NCBI RefSeq assembly: GCF_033568475.1
Contig: NC_133123.1
Span: 129,986,930-130,050,929 of the forward strand
Length of the DNA stretch: 64,000 nt
DNA from: Henckelia pumila
Taxonomy: Eukaryota > Streptophyta > Magnoliopsida > Lamiales > Gesneriaceae
Reading direction: 5' to 3'
Below, piece by piece: positions 58,378-64,000 of this stretch; the stretch's first letter is position 1, and each line of letters starts with the position of its first letter. The position numbers and the translations under genes are program-made. A model generated the notes under the pieces. The model had not been told where the DNA came from. It searched no databases and saw only the letters and a list, made by a program, of their open reading frames with translations.

Positions 58378-61300
58378 GCTTCTCATGAGCAAACATCACC
58401 TAGAGACCACCAGCAAGGCCGGAACATTACCATTCCTATGGAGCAGTTCGAATCATATGTTCAGGATATGATACGGAAGTCGTTGATAGCTGCAAAGCAA
58501 CCCAATCAAAGGACATAACAGTGGAGGAAGAAAGGAACCGGGGTAATCCAAACCCTAATGCCCAAGTTAGAGAAGGAGAAGAAGAAGAAAGCTCTTGGAT
58601 GCACTCAATACAGCCTTCCATGGCGGATGAGTTGCATGAACTTAGGAGGAAAGTACAGAAATTGGAAGAAGGGGGTTCCAAAATGGCTTGGCCTATCAAG
58701 ATTCCGGGTTGCCCTTTTTCGCAGGAGGTGATAGAGGAACCCTTGCCATTAAATTACAAGTCGGCAAAAATCCGGGAGTATGATGGGAGCACGGACCCAG
58801 AGGAGCACCTGGCTCGGTTTGAGAATGTAGCTATGTTACATTGCTATGGGGATAAGATCAAGTGCAAAGTCTTCTTAACCACTTTGGTGGATTCTGCCCA
58901 AAGATGGTTTGAGAAGTTGGAGCCCCAAAGTGTTCGATCCTTTGCAGAATTCAAGCAAGTGTTTTTGCAGCACTTCGGCAGTAGAAAGAGGTATAGGAAA
59001 ACTGCCTATAGCCTATTTGAAGCAAAACAGTCAGGAGAGGATTCTCTACGAACCTATATCAAAAGGTTCAACAAGATTGCTTTGGAGGTCCCGACCTGTG
59101 CCCAGGAGACCAAGATCACGGCCTTCACTCAAGGTCTTCGGGAAGGGGAATTTTTTCAAATCACTAGTGAAGAAAGCACCCCGAACTTTTGAAAATTTGC
59201 TAGCTCGGGCTGAAAAATACATTAACATGGAGGAAGCTCAGAGGCAGAAGAAGGAGGTAACCCGGCGGGAGGGAAGCCGGGAACAAGGAAGAAGTAGAGA
59301 AAGCCATGATCCCATGGGGCGGTTATCCCGGTATGCTCCGCACCGAGGGACCCGAGATAGGACTGTTCACGTGTGCGAAAAAGGAGTTGCAACCCAGACC
59401 CCTATTTCTAGGAAGAAGTTCTGGAAGTACTGTGCGCTTCATCAGGAGTGCACTCATGACACCAGTGAATGCTGAACTCTGCAGCAGAGACATCAGCTAC
59501 CTTATGTTAGAGATGGTAATCCGGTTTCGAAAAAGCCCCGAAGTGTGCCTTGGCTTCGGGGGTCACAGACACTGGTTTCTCCCCGGGATGTCACCAGCTC
59601 TCGGGAAAAAGGGAAACAAGAAATGGATCATGTAAAAAAGGACAAGACATCAGGAGATGGGCCAGCCAAAGGTATCATTAACATGATATCAGGAGGATCT
59701 ACTGACGGAGATTCGAACCGGGCTAGGAAGGCCTGGAGTCGGAGGGAAAGTTTAGGGGTGGAGGAAGGGCGACAGGGTTCAGGGCCAATCATCACATTCG
59801 GATCCCAAGACCTGGAAGGAGTAAACCTACCACATAATGACGCCTTGCTTATACAAGCTCGGATCGCCAATTATGATGTTCGAAGGGTGTTTGTCGACTC
59901 GGGAAGCTCAGTAAACGTCCTTTTTCAAGAAGAATTCGAGCAGATAGATCTGCATGGGTATGAGTTGAGCCCGGTAAAAACTGCCTTATATGGTTTTGCA
60001 GGGCACACCGTTCAACCCCAAGGGGAAATGTTGCTGCCCATAACCTTAGGGTCAGGAGATGAGAAGAGGACGGTCATGACAAGATTCACATTAGTAGAAG
60101 CACCCTCTTCTTATAATGTCATCTTGGGGAGGCCGGCTATGAATTCTTTCAAAGCCGTGGCCTCAGCTTACCATCAAAAGATCAAATTCCCAGTGGGAGA
60201 TAAGTTCGGAGAAGTCCGAGGAGATCAACCTTCTTCCCGAAAATGCTATGCCAAGACAGTGAAGGTAGATTACAAGAGGGCAAGACAGAGTGGGAAGGAA
60301 GGAGCCCAGGGGGAAGAGAAGTCTGTTCTGTGGAGGAGTCTAAAGGTGAGTATAAAGAGGTGGAGCTGGAGCTCAGGCAAACAGGGAAGTCTATTAAAAT
60401 AGCCCGGGACTTAGAAGCAAGGTTGGCTGAAACATTGAAAGGTTGCCTCATTCAGAATAAGGATGTGTTCGCCTGGGCTCAGGGCGATTTGATGGGAGTT
60501 TCATCTCATGTTGCAGAGCACAAACTCAACAACATCTCTGGAGCCCGGCCTGTATTACAAAAGAAGAGGCATTTCGGGGCTGAGAAGGATAAAGTGATAG
60601 CGAAGCAAGTTCAAGAGCTACTGCGGGCCGGACACATCAAAGAAGTACAATTTCCTACTTGGTTGTCCAACGTAGTGCTGGTACCAAAAGCTAGTGGGAA
60701 GTGGCGGATGTGTGTGGATTTCCGGGATTTAAATAAAGCCTGCCCCAAGGATTGTTATCCTTTACCCCGGATTGACCAATTGGAGGATTTCACATCCGGG
60801 TGTGAATTGCTGAGCTTCATGGATGCATACCAGGGCTACCATCAAATTCCTTTAGCCCTGGAAGATCAAGAAAAAGTCAGTTTTATCACCTCGGGAGGTA
60901 CTTTCTGTTACGTGGTTATGCCATTTGGTCTAAAAAATGCAGGGGCTATGTATCAGCGGATGATGGACAGAGTGTTCCGGGAACAGGTGGGTCGAAACAT
61001 GGAGGTATATGTGGATGATATATTGGTGAAGTCCAGGACCCGGGATTGTTTTATACCCGACCTGGAGGAAACTTTTGCCACAGTTCGGCGGTATGGGATC
61101 AAGTTGAATCTGGCCAAGTGTATGTTTGGGGTGAAAAGTGGCAAGTTTTTGGGGTTCATGGTAACTGAACGTGGGATAGAAGTCAACCCAGAAAAAGTGA
61201 AGCTGTTGCGGGAAATGCCTTCGCCAACATCTATCAAGGAGGTACAGCGATTGACCGGCCGGATTACAGCCCTGGCTCGGTTTATAGCTCGGTCAGCTCA

Positions 61301-63257
61301 CCGCAGCTATAATTTTTTCCAAGTGTTGCGTAAAGCCCAGAGGTTTGGCTGGACTGAGCAGTGCGAGCAGGCCTTTCAGGAGTTGAAGGAGCATCTGGCT
61401 AGCTTGCCTATCTTGGTTAAGCCAGAGCCAGGGGAAATATTGTGGATATATCTGTCTACTACTGAGAAGGCGGTCAACACTGTTTTAATAAAAGAGGAAA
61501 AGGGAGATCAGAGGCCTATGTACTACGTCAGTCATGCTTTGAAGGGGGCGGAAGTTAGATATACGGAGATTGAGAAGATGGCCCTGGCTCTGGTAATAAC
61601 AGCCCGGAAATTGAGACCTTATTTCTTGTCTCACCCGGTAACTATTTTTACTAATAGCCTCCTAGGGCGAATCATGAATCATCCGGATGCCTCGGGGAGG
61701 CTCGTAAAATGGTCGATGGAGTTGGGAGAATATGACATTGAATACCAGCCGCGTAAAGCCATCAAAGCCCAGGCTTTATCCGATTTTTTGACAGAGGTGG
61801 CCACTTTTGACCAAGAGAAAGTATGGAGGGTTTTTGTAGATGGAGCCAGTGGTGTAGGGGTCATCCTGATCTCACCTACCCAGGAGAAAATCGAGATAGC
61901 CGTAAAGCTGAATTTCCAGGCCTCCAACAACGAAGCTGAATATGAGGCTGTGATAGCTGGGATGCAACGGGCTCGGGAAGTCGGGGTAAGTCATATTATA
62001 ATATATTCTGACTCACAGTTGGTTGTTCAGCAAGTAAAGAAGACCTTCTGTACCCGAGAGGAGAAATTGATAAAATATTATAAGATAATTGAAGAACTCG
62101 GGGCCAGTTTCACTACTTGGAGTATAGAGCAGATACCCCGAGAAGAAAATAGGGAAGCAGATGCCTTGGCTAAAAGAGCGGTCACTGGGGAAAATGATGG
62201 TAAAGAATCCCTGGTACAGAGGGAAATGGTGGCTGCCATAGAAGCCCGGGAGCCGGTCCTCCGAGAAGATACATGGATGGCCCCGATGGTCAAGTACCTT
62301 ACCCATGGGGATCTCCCGGAAGACAGAGGACAAGCCCGGGTCATACGAAGACAGGTAGCCAGATTTGCTATTTTAGGAGGAAGGCTTTATAGGCGTTCCT
62401 ATCAGGGCCCTTTGCTCAAATGCTTGGGGGAAGGGGAAACAGAATATGTCTTGCGGGAAGTGCATGAGGGATTTTATGGAAACCATGGAGGGTCTATGAG
62501 TCTGGTCCGAAGGGTATTGTTGTCCGGATACTGGTGGCCCACTTTGCAGGCTGATGCATCTAAAATTTCTCGATCTTGTGAAGGATGTCAGAGGTTTGGC
62601 AATATACAGCATAGCCCGGCAAGTAGCTTGAATCCCGTATGGGCATCGTGACCCTTTGACCAATGGGGTCTGGACATAGTAGGACCTTTTCCACAAGCCC
62701 GGGCACAGAAGAAGTTCTTGCTGGTAGCCGTTGATTATTTTTCCAAGTGGGTGGAGGCAGAGCCTTTGGCAAAAATAACAGAAGCCGAAGTGATGAAGTT
62801 TTTGTGGAAGAACATAGTGTGCCGGTTTGGGCTCCCAAGGAAGTTGGTTTCGGATAATGGTAGGCAGTTTCAGGGGCAGAAATTGGCAGATTGGTGTGCC
62901 GAGATGAACATTAAGCAGGCCTTCACCTCGGTCGCCTATCCTCAAAGTAATGGTCAAACAAAAGTGACCAACCGTACTATTGTTCAATCTTTACAGGCTC
63001 GGTTGCATGGAATGGGGAAAGACTGGGTTGAGGAGATCCCAAGTGTGTTGTGGGCCTATCGAACCACTCCTCATACGGCTACACAGGAATCACCTTTTAG
63101 CCTGGTATATGGTTCGGAGGCTATTCTGCCAGTAGAGATTGGACAACCTTCAGCTCGGATTAGGGCATATGAGGATACGAAAGAAGGAGCCCGGGCACAA
63201 GAATTGGATCTCATTGAAGAGCGAAGGGAGAAAGCAGCTCGCAGAATGGAGGCCTAT
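58378..63257 (+). pseudogene. Gag-pol of Tat-lineage element D, broken by mutations and an LTR insertion
   Basis: In order: Gag (58521-59190, core FAEFKQVFLQHFG); protease (VFVDSGSSVNVLF, about 59890); reverse transcriptase (about 60600-61250, active site YVDD); a first RNase H; a second archaeal-type RNase H (FVDGASG, NNEAEYEAVIAGM, about 61820-62180), which marks the Tat lineage; and integrase (62530 onward, D-D-E region with VSDNGRQF). Breaks: frame change near 58500, frameshift at the T-run near 59155, stop TGA at 59473, frame change near 60340, one in-frame TGA at 62649 between the integrase zinc region and core, then loss of the rest at 63258. The second RNase H looks a few residues short just after FVDGAS. 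It cannot act alone. Confidence 0.88.
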
Positions 63258-64000
63258 TGTAACGCCCCATTTTTATCTTAATTGATGTTATTTGAGATAA
63301 TCAGTGATTTCAAAATTCGAGACCGGACTTTTTATTGATCAGGGTCCTTTTTGCAAAATTTGGAAATTTTAGGGACTAAAACGCAAATTATGGATTTTAT
63401 ATATTATCTAAACTTAGGATGATTGGTAAGTATTCCTCATCTCTTCCCCCAACCGAGAAGACTCCATTGAAGCGCCCCTTTTGTGTTTCAAGCTTTCTGA
63501 TTTCAGTCCGAGCTCGATCCGGCCGTTGGAATTTAATTCTGAAGGCAGATTATCGATCACTGCAGCGAGAGCTCCGTTATATCGTAAGTTTTTCTACGAT
63601 CAGATACATTCTAGTTTTTGGATGTTGTTAGAATCGTGCGAGATTTGAGTATGTTGTTCTTGACAGAGTTCTGATTGTTTATTATCTGTCGGTTTTGAGT
63701 TTGAGCGACGAATGGAATTGTTATGAATTTTCTTGTCATTTTCGAGAATGATGATTTTGAGATGTGTTGATTTTGTGTTGGGTTTGATGTTTGAGGATTG
63801 GAATGAGTATGTTGAGCTGTTGTTTTGCAGTCTGCATTTTCGGATTGGTCAGTTTATAGCCGTTATGCCGTCAGTTTGAGTTTTGGATATCGTTTCGATA
63901 TTTTGATCGTATTGAGTTTTGATTGAGTTTTGATATCGATTTTGATCCGTGACTTCTTCTGATAGATTGATTGGGAGTCTTTGAAGTTGCTAGAGTTGCA
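63258..64000 (+). mobile_element. 5' LTR of a Tekay-B relative, inserted into element D
   Basis: It begins TGTAACGCCCCATTTTTATC against TGTAACGCCCCGTTTTTATC of element B read on its sense strand, and keeps matching blocks (TGATCAGGGT.CTTTTTGCAAA, GGGACTAAAACGCAAAT, GATCACTGCAGCGAGAGCTC, then GTAAGT at 63584). Similarity looks around 75-80% by eye, so it is a related but separate subfamily. The host pol reads up to RRMEAY before the join; CCTAT (63253-63257) is the expected duplication, its partner lying beyond the window. Confidence 0.88.

Overview
This window looks like nuclear DNA of a flowering plant, probably a eudicot. Four host genes with ordinary plant exon-intron structure sit in a matrix of nested LTR retrotransposons, MITEs, a SINE and AT-rich arrays. 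The host proteins resemble plant ENH1, ARFB1B/C, vacuolar glucose transporters and a mitochondrial PPR protein. I cannot name the species; an asterid would fit but is not proven.

Layout. 1-14099: the 3' part of a decayed chromovirus-like element (element A, + strand). Its 3' LTR (3517-4113 and 13190-14099) is split by a complete young Tekay/Del-type Ty3/gypsy element (element B, 4114-13184, - strand, 5-bp duplication GCAGT, uninterrupted 1529-codon gag-pol). 14100-25420: remains of a Ty1/copia element (- strand), split by a third LTR element (element C, 15672-25014, - strand, duplication CCTTC). The LTRs of C are nearly identical, yet its interior is a decayed, non-coding pol. 25421-34919: host block with a PIF/Harbinger-like MITE, the ENH1-like rubredoxin/PDZ thylakoid gene (27546-28755, +), a Tourist-like MITE, an ARFB1B/C-type small GTPase gene (30289-33824, -), a SINE with a 14-bp duplication and a foldback MITE. 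34920-41896: a 7-kb segment bounded by matching inverted termini of about 140 bp. It contains two AT-rich tandem arrays and the 5' piece of an LRR receptor kinase gene, which suggests a Mutator-like, gene-capturing element. 41897-46104: a hAT-like element with an 8-bp duplication inside a duplicated AT-rich repeat, and a probable solo LTR. 46105-50420: a 14-exon VGT-type monosaccharide/H+ symporter gene (+). 53389-54951: an intronless P-class PPR gene (+). 57546-64000: a Tat-lineage gypsy element (+) with 110-bp repeats in its LTR and a broken gag-pol, itself cut at 63258 by the LTR of a Tekay-B relative that runs off the window.

The host genes act in separate pathways: thylakoid redox/PSII maintenance, Golgi/plasma-membrane trafficking, vacuolar sugar storage and organelle RNA processing. 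As I remember the Arabidopsis map, ENH1, ARFB1B and VGT2 lie close together on chromosome 5, with ARFB1C and VGT1 paired on chromosome 3, so the first three genes look like a conserved syntenic block. All exon models come from reading splice sites and protein similarity by eye; no alignment or transcript data were used.
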